NCBI GenBank assembly: GCA_937974195.1
Contig: CALJIC010000134.1
Span: 1 to 10,378, forward strand
DNA length: 10,378 nucleotides
Direction: 5' to 3'
DNA from: an uncultured Roseiflexaceae bacterium
GTDB lineage: Bacteria > Chloroflexota > Chloroflexia > Chloroflexales > Roseiflexaceae
The first letter of the stretch is position 1; each line of letters begins with the position of its first letter. The notes beneath the pieces were generated by a model that worked only from the letters and a program-made list of their open reading frames with translations, made no database searches and had not been told where the DNA came from. The translations under genes were made by a program, and so were the position numbers. Below, piece by piece: positions 1 through 7,670 of the stretch.

Positions 1-105
1 CGCTCGCCCTCCGAAGCTGCTTCCCGCCGGAAGATGTGGAGGGGCGCTCGCCTTCCGAGATCCTTTCCGCCGGGAGGTGCGGAGGGCCGCTCGCCCTCCG
101 AGACC
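1..105. repeat. Tandem ~44-bp hairpin-forming repeat, 2.4 copies
   Basis: Copies begin at 1, 45 and 88, each with CGCTCGCC(C/T)TCCGA; the third is cut short at about 105. Unit 1 can pair CCCTCC (7-12) with GGAGGG (38-43) around an inner TTCC/GGAA stem (21-24 with 29-32). Unit 2 keeps the same fold: GCCTTCC (50-56) pairs with GGAGGGC (81-87) through one G-T wobble, and TTCC (65-68) pairs with GGGA (72-75). Keeping the pairing despite base changes hints that structure matters, though two units are little evidence. The array may continue to the left of the window. Confidence 0.75.
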
Positions 106-113
106 CTCATATT

Positions 114-156
114 TTTCGCTGCTCTGCGGCTGCGTAGCAGCCGCAGAGCAGCGAAA
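114..156. repeat. Perfect 20-bp inverted repeat (3-nt loop)
   Basis: The left arm 114-133 is the exact reverse complement of the right arm 137-156, separated by GTA. Beyond the arms, CTCA (106-109) and TGAG (157-160) can also pair with a small bulge on the left. There is no T-run after the stem on either strand, so it is not a classical intrinsic terminator. It lies 55 nt before the first transporter gene. It could end an upstream transcript, act in the operon leader, or be a small mobile-element-like palindrome. I could not resolve a promoter here; TATCAT at 164-169 resembles a -10 box but has no matching -35. Confidence 0.85.
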
Positions 157-210
157 TGAGATGTATCATATGCGCAGCGCTGGCCGCCGGCGCGAGAGCA
201 TGGTGATCGC

Positions 211-1209
211 ATGGGACTGCTGAAAAGCTACATTCTGCCGCGCCTGCTCCAGTGGCTCGTGGTGATCGTCATCGGCATCACGATCACCTTCATCATCCCG
301 CGCCTGCTCCCCGGCGACCCGGTGGAGCAGACGGTGCGGCGCGTCTCGTCCACCTCGGTCACCGACCCGCGCGCGCTCGAGGCGTTCCAGAACGCCATCC
401 GCGACATGTACGGCCTGCAGGGCTCCCCGGTCGAGCAGTACTTCCGCTTCTGGGCGCGGATGCTGCAGGGCGACCTGGGGCCGTCGCTGAGCGCCTTCCC
501 CACCCCGGTGACGACGATCATCGCCAACGGCCTGCCCTGGACCGTCGGGCTGCTGGGGACATCGATCGTGATCTCGTGGCTGCTCGGCATCCTGCTGGGC
601 ACGCTCGCCGGCTACTACCCGAACCGGCTCTGGTCGCAGGTGCTCGACAAGGTGCTGATCGCGATCTACCCCATCCCGTACTACATCCTGGCGCTGGCGC
701 TGGTGATCGTGTTCGCCTACTACATCCCGATCTTCCCGCTGGTGGGCGGCGCCTCGGGCCGGCCGGGGCTCACCTGGAGCTACATCAGCAGCGTGGTCTG
801 GCACAGCTTCCTGCCGGCGCTGTCGCTGGTGCTGATCGGCACGGCGTTCCGCTTCATCATCGCCCGCGCGCTGACGACGACGATCGTCTCGAGCAACTAC
901 GTGCAGTACGCCGAGCTGGCGGGCCTGCCCAAGCGCAAGATCATCTTCGGCTACGTGATGCGCAACAGCCTGCTGCCGCAGGTGACGGACCTGGCGCTGT
1001 CGCTCGGCGCGCTGTTCGAGGGCGCGCTGATCACCGAGGTGGTGTTCTCCTACCCGGGGATCGGGTTCCAGCTCTACACCGCCATCCTGCAGTCGGACTT
1101 CAACCTGATCATGGGGGTGACGATCTTCTCGATCGTCGGCATCGCCACCGCCGTGCTGATCGTGGACCTGCTGTACCCGCTGCTCGACCCGCGCGTGCGC
1201 TACCGGTGA
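211..1209 (+). CDS. ABC transporter permease, DppB/OppB type
   Basis: This is a 332-aa inner-membrane permease of the peptide/nickel/oligosaccharide importer family (BPD_transp_1). Hydrophobic segments lie near residues 11-31, 112-134, 146-172, 196-218, 262-284 and 297-322, the six-helix pattern expected. Family landmarks are PGDPV (34-38), GDLGPS (87-92) and the cytoplasmic EAA loop, AELAG at 234-238 running to LLP at 254-256, which contacts the ATPases. The C-terminal LLDPRVRYR is typical. The ATG at 211 is preceded by only a weak purine run (GAGAG, 194-198); an ATG at 200 is out of frame and stops at once. It is the first gene of the transporter operon. The substrate cannot be read from the permease; the rhamnosidase downstream favours a glycoside over peptides. 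Confidence 0.93.
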   Translation: MGLLKSYILPRLLQWLVVIVIGITITFIIPRLLPGDPVEQTVRRVSSTSVTDPRALEAFQNAIRDMYGLQGSPVEQYFRFWARMLQGDLGPSLSAFPTPVTTIIANGLPWTVGLLGTSIVISWLLGILLGTLAGYYPNRLWSQVLDKVLIAIYPIPYYILALALVIVFAYYIPIFPLVGGASGRPGLTWSYISSVVWHSFLPALSLVLIGTAFRFIIARALTTTIVSSNYVQYAELAGLPKRKIIFGYVMRNSLLPQVTDLALSLGALFEGALITEVVFSYPGIGFQLYTAILQSDFNLIMGVTIFSIVGIATAVLIVDLLYPLLDPRVRYR

Positions 1210-1236
1210 GGCCGTGCAGCGAGAGAGCCTCCGCTC

Positions 1237-1267
1237 CGCAACCCCAGCCTGCGCTGCGCAGGTTGCG
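1237..1267 (+). other. Intergenic stem-loop between the two permease genes
   Basis: CGCAACC (1237-1243) is complementary to GGTTGCG (1261-1267). Overlapping it is the alternative palindrome CCTGCGC-T-GCGCAGG (1248-1262). The two share 1261-1262, so only one full form can exist at a time, though TGCGC/GCGCA could stack inside the larger stem. It sits in the 83-nt gap of what looks like a single transcript, and no T-run follows. A role in mRNA processing or in setting permease ratios is only an inference. Confidence 0.5.
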
Positions 1268-1270
1268 CTC

Positions 1271-1288
1271 TGCTAAAGAGGCATAGCA
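1271..1288 (+). promoter_or_regulatory. Ribosome-binding site in the loop of a small hairpin
   Basis: TGCTA (1271-1275) and TAGCA (1284-1288) are complementary and enclose an 8-nt loop holding AAGAGG (1276-1281), the likely Shine-Dalgarno sequence of the second permease. Spacing to the ATG at 1293 is 11 nt. The five-pair stem is weak, so it may present the site rather than hide it. Confidence 0.4.
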
Positions 1289-1292
1289 CACG

Positions 1293-2159
1293 ATGACTGT
1301 ACTCAGAGACCTGCTCCGGTTCAGCCCGTCGTTCCGCTGGGGCGCGATGTTCCTGCTGGTGGTGCTGGTGCTGGCGGCGCTCTCGTTCGTGGCGCCCTAC
1401 GGGCCGACCGAGCGGCGCGTGGTGCCGAACAACCGCCCGCCGTCGGCCACGTACCTGCTGGGCACCACCACGCTCGGGCAGGACGTCTTCTGGCTGATGA
1501 CCTACGCGGTGCGCAACACGCTGATCATCGCCGGGCTGGCGGTGCTGATCGGGCGCTCGATCGCCATCCTGCTGGGCTCCTTCGCGGGGTACGTGGGCGG
1601 CCTCACCGACCGGGTGCTCTCGGCGCTGACGGACACCTTCATCGTGATCCCGCGCCTGCCGCTGCTGATCCTGATCTCGTTCATCCTGCGCGGCAACCTG
1701 AGCTTCGTCTCGATCGCGGTGCTGATCGGGCTGCTGGACTGGGCCTGGCCGTCCAAGCGCTACCGCTCGCAGATCCTCAGCCTGCGCGAGGAGGAGTTCA
1801 CCCAGACGGCGGTCTTCTCGGGCATGGGGCGGCTCAAAATCATCCTGCGCGAGCACCTGCCGTTCCTGATCCCGTTCGCGCTGGCCGACATGGTCAGCGG
1901 CTTCCTGTTCGCGATCGGGTTCGAGATCACCCTGGCGGTGCTCGGCCTGAGCGACCTGTCGACGCCGACGATCGGGACGATGATCTACTGGGCCACCTAC
2001 TACCAGTCGCTGCTGGCGCGGCGCTGGTGGTGGTTCGGCGCGCCGATCGCGATCTCGATCCTGATCGTGGTGGCCTTCTACCTGATCTCCACCACGCTCA
2101 GCACCTTCCTGGACCCGCGGACACGGCTGAAGAATATCGCTGTAAAGGCAGGCGCGTGA
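1293..2159 (+). CDS. ABC transporter permease, DppC/OppC type
   Basis: A 288-aa partner of the preceding permease, of the DppC/OppC subfamily. It has an N-terminal membrane segment (about 17-35), then the family motif LGTTTLGQDVFW (56-67), normally LGTDxLGRDxxSR, and further hydrophobic segments near 75-100, 118-132, 136-150, 193-218 and 247-268. The EAA loop spans roughly 170-190 (QTAVFSGMG ending in HLP). The C-terminus LDPRTRLK is usual for the family. AAGAGG lies upstream of the chosen ATG. Its stop overlaps the next start as TGATG, implying translational coupling with the ATPase gene. It should form the heterodimeric membrane channel with the 211-1209 product. Confidence 0.93.
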   Translation: MTVLRDLLRFSPSFRWGAMFLLVVLVLAALSFVAPYGPTERRVVPNNRPPSATYLLGTTTLGQDVFWLMTYAVRNTLIIAGLAVLIGRSIAILLGSFAGYVGGLTDRVLSALTDTFIVIPRLPLLILISFILRGNLSFVSIAVLIGLLDWAWPSKRYRSQILSLREEEFTQTAVFSGMGRLKIILREHLPFLIPFALADMVSGFLFAIGFEITLAVLGLSDLSTPTIGTMIYWATYYQSLLARRWWWFGAPIAISILIVVAFYLISTTLSTFLDPRTRLKNIAVKAGA

Positions 2160-3181
2160 TGGCGACGATCGCTGACATCCGAGACCTGCGGGCCTACTAC
2201 ATCACCGACGCCTACGGGGTGCGGCGCACCGTCCGCGCGGTCGACGGCATCTCGCTGGCCATCCGGCGCAACGAGATCTACGGCATCGCCGGCGAGTCCG
2301 GCTGCGGCAAGTCGACGCTGCTCAAGATTCTGCTGGGCACCATCACCCCGCCGCTCACGGTGGTGGGCGGGTCGGTCACCTACACCTTCGACGGCATGCC
2401 GGTCGACATGCTCAGCCTGAGCGAGGACGAGCTGCGGGCCATGCGCTGGAAGGAGATCTCGTACGTGCCGCAGGGCTCGATGCACGTCCTCAACCCGGTG
2501 CGCCGCATCCGCGACACGTTCCGCGACTTCATCGGCGCGCACGTCAGGACCTCGCCGCGCGAGACGGACGAGATGGTGCGCGCCTACCTGCGCGACCTCG
2601 GGCTGCCGGACAAGGTGCTCGGGTCGTTCCCACACCAGCTCTCGGGCGGGATGCGCCAGCGGGTGACGATCGCGCTGGCGACGATCCTCTCGCCCAAGCT
2701 CATCCTGGCCGACGAGCCGACCACGGCGCTGGACGTGGTGGTGCAGCGCGGCGTGATCCAGCTGCTGCAGGAGATCCGCGAGCGCGAGCGCAACACGATG
2801 GTGGTGGTGACGCACGACATGGGCGTGCACGCCAACCTGACGGACCGGGTGGCGGTGCTGTACGCCGGGCAGCTGGTGGAGGAGGCCGACACGCGCACGC
2901 TCTTCGCGCAGCCGCGCCACCCGTACACGCAGCACCTGATCCGCTCGCTGCCGAAGATCGACGACAAGTCCGAGCGGGTGAGCATCCCCGGCCGGCCCCC
3001 GGCGCTCGACAACCCGCCGAGCGGCTGCCGCTTCCACACCCGCTGCCCGTTCGCGATGGAGGTCTGCAAGAACGAGGTGCCGGCGCTGGAGCAGGTCGGG
3101 CCGAGCCACCGGGTCGCCTGCTTCCTGGTGTCGGAGCGGCGCGCGGAGGCGTCGCCGCCGGCGATCGAGCTTCAGGCGTAG
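2159..3181 (+). CDS. ABC transporter ATPase, DppD/OppD type
   Basis: A 340-aa cytoplasmic ATPase that powers the importer. Walker A GESGCGKST is at 45-53, the Q-loop Gln at 105, signature LSGGMRQR at 161-168, Walker B LILADEP at 181-187, D-loop ALD at 190-192 and the H-loop His at 219. The C-terminal oligopeptide/dipeptide extension has HPYT near 257-260 and four cysteines, C290, C296, C303 and C321, in the CxxxxxCPxxxxxC pattern of this subfamily. The ATG at 2159 overlaps the stop of the permease gene by one base and follows a purine-rich AAAGGCAGG, so it is preferred; the frame stays open upstream to 2027 but that part lies inside the permease gene. All ATPase residues are intact. Confidence 0.94.
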   Translation: MATIADIRDLRAYYITDAYGVRRTVRAVDGISLAIRRNEIYGIAGESGCGKSTLLKILLGTITPPLTVVGGSVTYTFDGMPVDMLSLSEDELRAMRWKEISYVPQGSMHVLNPVRRIRDTFRDFIGAHVRTSPRETDEMVRAYLRDLGLPDKVLGSFPHQLSGGMRQRVTIALATILSPKLILADEPTTALDVVVQRGVIQLLQEIRERERNTMVVVTHDMGVHANLTDRVAVLYAGQLVEEADTRTLFAQPRHPYTQHLIRSLPKIDDKSERVSIPGRPPALDNPPSGCRFHTRCPFAMEVCKNEVPALEQVGPSHRVACFLVSERRAEASPPAIELQA

Positions 3182-3235
3182 CCCCTGCGGCCGAGACCGC
3201 TCACGGAAAGAGAAACCTGCGCTTCGGAGTCCGCT

Positions 3236-4279
3236 ATGCACCAACCGAACGGCGAGCCCCTGCTCCAGATCGAACGCCTCAGCCGCGTCTTCAGCATCCG
3301 CCAGGGCCTGACCACGAGGCGCTTCCTGGCGGTCGACCAGGTCTCGCTGGCGCTGGAGCAGGGGCGGCCGGAGATCCTCGCGGTGGTGGGGGAGAGCGGC
3401 AGCGGCAAGACCACCCTGGCGCGCATGATCCTGGGGCTGGAGACGCCCACATCGGGGCGACTGATCTTCAAGGGGCGCGATGTGGCGCGCCTCGGGCCGC
3501 GCGAGCGCCGGGCGTGGTTCATGAAAGAGGTCCAGCCGATCTTCCAGGACCCGTTCGCCGCCTTCAGCCCGCTCAAGAAGGTCGAGTCCTACCTCTACGA
3601 GACGGCGTACAACCTCGGCGGCGCCACGCGCGCCAGCGTCGACGACCAGGTCGACCACGCCCTGACGGCGGTGGGGCTCTCGCTGCGCGAGGTGAAGGGC
3701 CGCTACCCGAACGAGCTCTCGGGCGGGCAGCTCCAGCGCACGGCGATCGCCCGCGCGCTGATCACCAGCCCCTCGCTGCTGGTGGCCGACGAGCCGGTCT
3801 CGATGCTGGACGCCTCGCTGCGCATGTCGATCGTCAACTCCTTCCGCGACCTGAAGGAGCAGCAGGGGGTGAGCGTGATCTACATCACGCACGACCTGGC
3901 GACGGCCTACTACGCCGCGGACCGCATCGCGGTGATGCTGCGCGGCTGGGTGGTGGAGCACGGGACCGTCGAGCAGGTGCTCGGCAGCCCGAAGCACCCC
4001 TACACCCAGATCCTGAAGGCGTCCGTGCCCGAGCCGGACCCGTCGCAGAAGTGGCAGGACAAGGTGGCGCTGGCGCGCCCGGAGGCGGAGGAGTACATGC
4101 AGGCCGGCTGCAAGTTCGCCGGCCGCTGCCCGTTCGCGATGGACATCTGCACGCGGGCGGTGCCGAAGGACCTCCCGGTTGAGGGCCAGACCGTCAAGTG
4201 CCACCTGTACGACCCGGAGCTGCCCGCGGACCAGCGGCGGCCCGACCGGCCGCAGATCCCCCTGCAGATGACGAGTTAG
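3236..4279 (+). CDS. ABC transporter ATPase, DppF/OppF type
   Basis: A 347-aa second ATPase, expected to pair with the 2159-3181 product as a heterodimer. It shows Walker A GESGSGKTT (52-60), Q-loop FQDPF (103-107), signature LSGGQLQR (161-168), Walker B LLVADEP (181-187), D-loop MLD (190-192) and H-loop His219 in THD. The C-terminal extension contains KHPYTQ (253-258) and the cysteine set C292, C298, C305 and C322. CGGAG (3225-3229) is a suitably spaced ribosome-binding site for ATG 3236. The 54-nt gap before it shows no terminator. The family is usually annotated as peptide transport, but many such systems carry oligosaccharides, which suits the next gene. Confidence 0.94.
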   Translation: MHQPNGEPLLQIERLSRVFSIRQGLTTRRFLAVDQVSLALEQGRPEILAVVGESGSGKTTLARMILGLETPTSGRLIFKGRDVARLGPRERRAWFMKEVQPIFQDPFAAFSPLKKVESYLYETAYNLGGATRASVDDQVDHALTAVGLSLREVKGRYPNELSGGQLQRTAIARALITSPSLLVADEPVSMLDASLRMSIVNSFRDLKEQQGVSVIYITHDLATAYYAADRIAVMLRGWVVEHGTVEQVLGSPKHPYTQILKASVPEPDPSQKWQDKVALARPEAEEYMQAGCKFAGRCPFAMDICTRAVPKDLPVEGQTVKCHLYDPELPADQRRPDRPQIPLQMTS

Positions 4280-4376
4280 GCGCACCCGCGCGGCCCGCCC
4301 CACGGCGCCCCGGGGAGGCCGCGCCACACCGAACCACACTAACGCACGCACTGAAACGAGAAGAGGTTCACCCCCG

Positions 4377-7097
4377 ATGAGCGACCAACTTCACCCCAGC
4401 CGGCTGCGCTGCGAGCACCTCGTGAACCCGCTCGGCCTCGATATCGCCCGCCCGCGCCTGAGCTGGATCGTCGAGTCCGACCGCCGCGGCCAGCGCCAGA
4501 CCGCCTACCAGATCCTCGTGGCGAGCAGCGCTGAGCTGCTCGCGGCGGACCAGGGCGACCTGTGGGACAGCGGCAAGGTGAGCTCCGACCAGACGATCGG
4601 CGTCCGGTACGCCGGGCGGGAGCTTCGGTCCGGCGAGCGCGCCTGGTGGAAGGTGCGCGTGTGGGACGTGGACGGGCAGCCCTCGGCCTACAGCGAGCCG
4701 GCCTGGTGGGAGATGGGCCTGCTCGACCGCGCCGAGTGGAAGGGGCAGTGGGTGGGCGGCACGCTCGCCGGCGGCCCGTACACCACCAGCCCGGCGCCCT
4801 TCCTGCGCACCAGCTTCAGCGTGACGAAGCCCGTCGCGCGGGCGCGGCTCTACGCCACCGCCCTGGGCGTGTACGAGCCGCACCTCAACGGCCAGGTGGT
4901 CGGCGACGACGTCTTCGCCCCCGGCTGGACCGACTACGACATCCGCGTCCAGTACCAGGTCTACGACGTCACCGGCATGCTGCGGCAGGGCGAGAACGTG
5001 CTCGGCGCGATCCTCGGCGACGGCTGGTACGCCGGGCACGTCGGCTGGCTGGAGCGCCAGCGCTACGGCGACCGGCCGCGCCTGCTCGCGCAGCTCGTCA
5101 TCACCTACGAGGACGGCAGCAGCGAGACGATCGCGACCGGCGAGGGCTGGCGCTTCGCCTACGGCCCGATCCTCGAGGCCGACCTGATCATGGGCGAGAG
5201 CTACGACGCGCGGCGCGAGCTGACCGGCTGGGACGCCCCGGGGTACGACGACGCCCGCTGGCTGCCGGTCGAGGTCTTCGCCGACCCCGGCATGGCCCTC
5301 AGCGGCATGCGCGGCCCGACCGTCAAGCGGATCATGGAGCTGCGGCCGGTGGCCGACCCGGTGCGCATCGGCGAGGGGCGCAGCGTGAGCTGGATCTTCG
5401 ACCTCGGGCAGAACATGGTCGGGCGCGTGCGGCTGCGGGTGAGCGGCCCGGCCGGCACGACCGTCACCCTGCGCCACGCCGAGGTGCTCAACCCCGACGG
5501 CACCCTCTACACCGCCAACCTGCGCACCGCCCGCCAGACCGACCACTACACGCTCAGGGGCGAGGGCGAGGAGGTGTGGGAGCCGCGCTTCACCTTCCAC
5601 GGCTTCCGCTACGTCGAGCTGAGCGGGCTGCCCGGTGAGCCGACGCGCGACACCGTGACGGGCGTGGTGATCCACTCGGCGATGGAGCAGACCGGCAGCT
5701 TCAGCTGCTCGGACCCGCTGATCACCCAGCTGCAGCACAACATCGAGTGGGGCCAGCGCGGCAACTTCGTGGACGTGCCGACCGACTGCCCGCAGCGCAA
5801 CGAGCGCCTGGGCTGGACGGGGGACGCGCAGGTCTTCATCCGCACCGCCGCGTACAACTTCGATGTGGCGGGCTTCTTCACCGCCTGGACGCGCGACGTC
5901 GAGGACGCCCAGTCGCCCAACGGCGCCTACCCCATGGTCGTGCCGAACCCGACCGTCCGGCCGGGCGCGGGGTCGAACTGGCCGGCGGCGGCGATCGACG
6001 GCGGGCCGGCGTGGGCCGACGCGGGCGTGATCTGCCCCTGGACGATCTACCTGTGCTACGGCGACACCGGCATCCTCAGCGAGCGCTACGAGTCGATGCG
6101 GCGCTTCGTCGAGTTCCAGCGCGCGACCAGCCGCGACGGGATCCGCTGCTACGCGGACTACGACGGCTGGCACGGCTACGGCGACTGGCTGGCGCTCGAC
6201 GGGTCGAGCGACCGCTTCGGCAACACGCCGAAGGAGCTGATCGGCACGGCCTTCTTCGCCTACAGCAGCCGGCTCCTGAGCCGGATCGCCCGCGTGCTCG
6301 GCAAGACCGAGGACGCCGAGCGCTACGAGGCGCTGTTCCAGGAGGTGCGGCGGGCGTTCCAGCAGCGCTTTGTGACGCCGCGCGGGCTGATCACCGGCGG
6401 GACGCAGACCTCGTACGTGCTGGCGCTGCACTTCGACCTGCTGCCGCCGGAGCTGCGGCCGGTGGCGCTCGAGGAGCTGGTGCGCGACATCGAGCGGCGC
6501 GGCAACCACCTGAGCACCGGCTTCGTCGGCACCCCCTACCTGGCCTGGGTGCTGAGCGAGAACGGCCGCCCCGACGTGGCCTTCGCGCTGCTGAAGCAGA
6601 CCACCTGGCCCTCGTGGCTGTACTCGGTGACGCAGGGCGCGACGACGATCTGGGAGCGCTGGGACGGCTGGACGCATGACAAGGGCTTCCAGGACCCGGG
6701 CATGAACTCGTTCAACCACTACGCCTACGGCGCGATCGGGGACTGGATGTACGCGGCGATCGGCGGGATCGACGTGGACCCCGAGCGGCCGGGCTACAAG
6801 CACATCGTGATGCGCCCGCAGATCGGCGGCGGCCTGACGAGCGCGACGGCGGAGCTGCGCTCGGCGCACGGGCTGATCCGCAGCGCGTGGAAGCTGGAGA
6901 ACGGCGTGTTCGAGTGGCAGATCACCATCCCCGCGAACACGAGCGCGACGGTCTACGTGCCGGCGGGCGAGGGGGCGGAGGTGCGTGAGGGGGACGCGCC
7001 GACCGCCGAGACGGAAGGCGTCCGCTTCGTGCGCCGCGAGGCCGACGCCGTCGTGTATGAGGTGGCGTCCGGGAGCTACCGCTTCAGCGTGCGCTGA
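4377..7097 (+). CDS. Alpha-L-rhamnosidase, glycoside hydrolase family 78
   Basis: A 906-aa enzyme, usual GH78 length, that hydrolyses terminal alpha-L-rhamnose from glycosides or oligosaccharides. From the N-terminus: an Ig/fibronectin-like domain (about 10-115), the Bac_rhamnosid_N beta domain (about 130-310, with GWTDYD and LGDGWYAG at 213-220), a concanavalin-like domain (about 320-430), the (alpha/alpha)6 catalytic barrel (about 440-790) and a C-terminal beta domain. The acidic motif DCPQRNERLGWTGD is at 470-483; Glu476 is the probable general acid. WERWDGW at 759-765 supplies Glu760, the probable base. Asn475 stands where many relatives have Asp. There is no signal peptide, so it should act in the cytoplasm on imported substrate. 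AAGAGG (4361-4366) supports the start. The 97-nt gap before it contains no clear terminator, so it is probably co-transcribed with the transporter. Confidence 0.95.
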   Translation: MSDQLHPSRLRCEHLVNPLGLDIARPRLSWIVESDRRGQRQTAYQILVASSAELLAADQGDLWDSGKVSSDQTIGVRYAGRELRSGERAWWKVRVWDVDGQPSAYSEPAWWEMGLLDRAEWKGQWVGGTLAGGPYTTSPAPFLRTSFSVTKPVARARLYATALGVYEPHLNGQVVGDDVFAPGWTDYDIRVQYQVYDVTGMLRQGENVLGAILGDGWYAGHVGWLERQRYGDRPRLLAQLVITYEDGSSETIATGEGWRFAYGPILEADLIMGESYDARRELTGWDAPGYDDARWLPVEVFADPGMALSGMRGPTVKRIMELRPVADPVRIGEGRSVSWIFDLGQNMVGRVRLRVSGPAGTTVTLRHAEVLNPDGTLYTANLRTARQTDHYTLRGEGEEVWEPRFTFHGFRYVELSGLPGEPTRDTVTGVVIHSAMEQTGSFSCSDPLITQLQHNIEWGQRGNFVDVPTDCPQRNERLGWTGDAQVFIRTAAYNFDVAGFFTAWTRDVEDAQSPNGAYPMVVPNPTVRPGAGSNWPAAAIDGGPAWADAGVICPWTIYLCYGDTGILSERYESMRRFVEFQRATSRDGIRCYADYDGWHGYGDWLALDGSSDRFGNTPKELIGTAFFAYSSRLLSRIARVLGKTEDAERYEALFQEVRRAFQQRFVTPRGLITGGTQTSYVLALHFDLLPPELRPVALEELVRDIERRGNHLSTGFVGTPYLAWVLSENGRPDVAFALLKQTTWPSWLYSVTQGATTIWERWDGWTHDKGFQDPGMNSFNHYAYGAIGDWMYAAIGGIDVDPERPGYKHIVMRPQIGGGLTSATAELRSAHGLIRSAWKLENGVFEWQITIPANTSATVYVPAGEGAEVREGDAPTAETEGVRFVRREADAVVYEVASGSYRFSVR

Positions 7098-7125
7098 CGC
7101 CGGGCGCGCCTCCCTGGAGGTGAAT

Positions 7126-7641
7126 ATGAGCATCTGGAGGACGCTGCGCGCCGTCCTCGCCCTCCCGGGCGTCGTGACGCTGGCGATCCCCGCGCTGATC
7201 GTCGCGCGCAGCGGCAGCGTGCGCGTCGGGTGGGGGCTGCCGCACCCCTGGCGGCTCATCCCGATCGCCGCCGGGGCGACGGCGATCGGCGGCGGGCTGC
7301 TGCTGGTGGGCGCCACCGTGCGCCAGTTCCACCGACAGGGGAAGGGGACGCTCGCGCCCTGGGACCCGCCGCGCCACCTGGTGGTGGAGGGGGTGTACCG
7401 GCGCGTGCGCAACCCGATGATCAGCGGCGTCATCTGCGTGCTGCTGGGCGAGGGGCTGCTGCTCGGCTCGCGGCCGCTGCTCGCCTGGTGCCTGGCGGTC
7501 GGGCTGCTCAACGCCGTCTACATCCCGCTGGTGGAGGAGCCGGGCCTGCTGCGCCGCTTCGGCGACGAGTACCGCATCTACCGGCAGAACGTGCCGCGCT
7601 GGATACCGCGCCGCCGGCCCTGGCAGCCGCCCTGGGAGTAG
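7126..7641 (+). CDS. Isoprenylcysteine/phospholipid methyltransferase-like membrane protein
   Basis: A 171-aa integral membrane protein with four hydrophobic stretches (about 12-27, 43-63, 97-113 and 115-134). It has the ICMT/PEMT-family pattern: VVEGVYRRVRNPMISG (86-101), corresponding to the usual GxYxxxRHPxYxG, with Asn in place of His, and the C-terminal EE...F..EY..Y...VPRWIPR (from 137). Members use S-adenosylmethionine on membrane-embedded substrates; many bacterial ones have no known substrate. ATG 7126 follows a strong GGAGGTG; the frame is open further upstream but overlaps the rhamnosidase. It begins 28 nt after the rhamnosidase stop, so it is probably in the operon, though no link to sugar use is evident. 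Confidence 0.85.
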   Translation: MSIWRTLRAVLALPGVVTLAIPALIVARSGSVRVGWGLPHPWRLIPIAAGATAIGGGLLLVGATVRQFHRQGKGTLAPWDPPRHLVVEGVYRRVRNPMISGVICVLLGEGLLLGSRPLLAWCLAVGLLNAVYIPLVEEPGLLRRFGDEYRIYRQNVPRWIPRRRPWQPPWE

Positions 7642-7670
7642 CGCGCGCCGCCAGATACGGGGCGCGCGGG

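Noticed and set aside
1..105. CRISPR array
   Set aside because: The units are contiguous and alike throughout, with no unique spacers between constant repeats.
114..156. Intrinsic terminator
   Set aside because: The stem is strong, but neither strand has a T-run directly after it.
2027..2158. Longer N-terminus for the first ATPase
   Set aside because: The extra 44 codons lie inside the permease gene and look unlike ATPase sequence; ATG 2159 overlaps the permease stop in a usual coupling pattern.
2078..4351. A 757-codon open frame on the - strand opposite the ATPases
   Set aside because: Same low-complexity antisense pattern; both ATPases on the + strand have complete motifs.
4368..7511. 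A 1047-codon open frame on the - strand opposite the rhamnosidase
   Set aside because: It is Arg/Ala/His/Pro-rich with no domain pattern, lies antisense to a clear GH78 enzyme, and arises from high GC suppressing stop codons.
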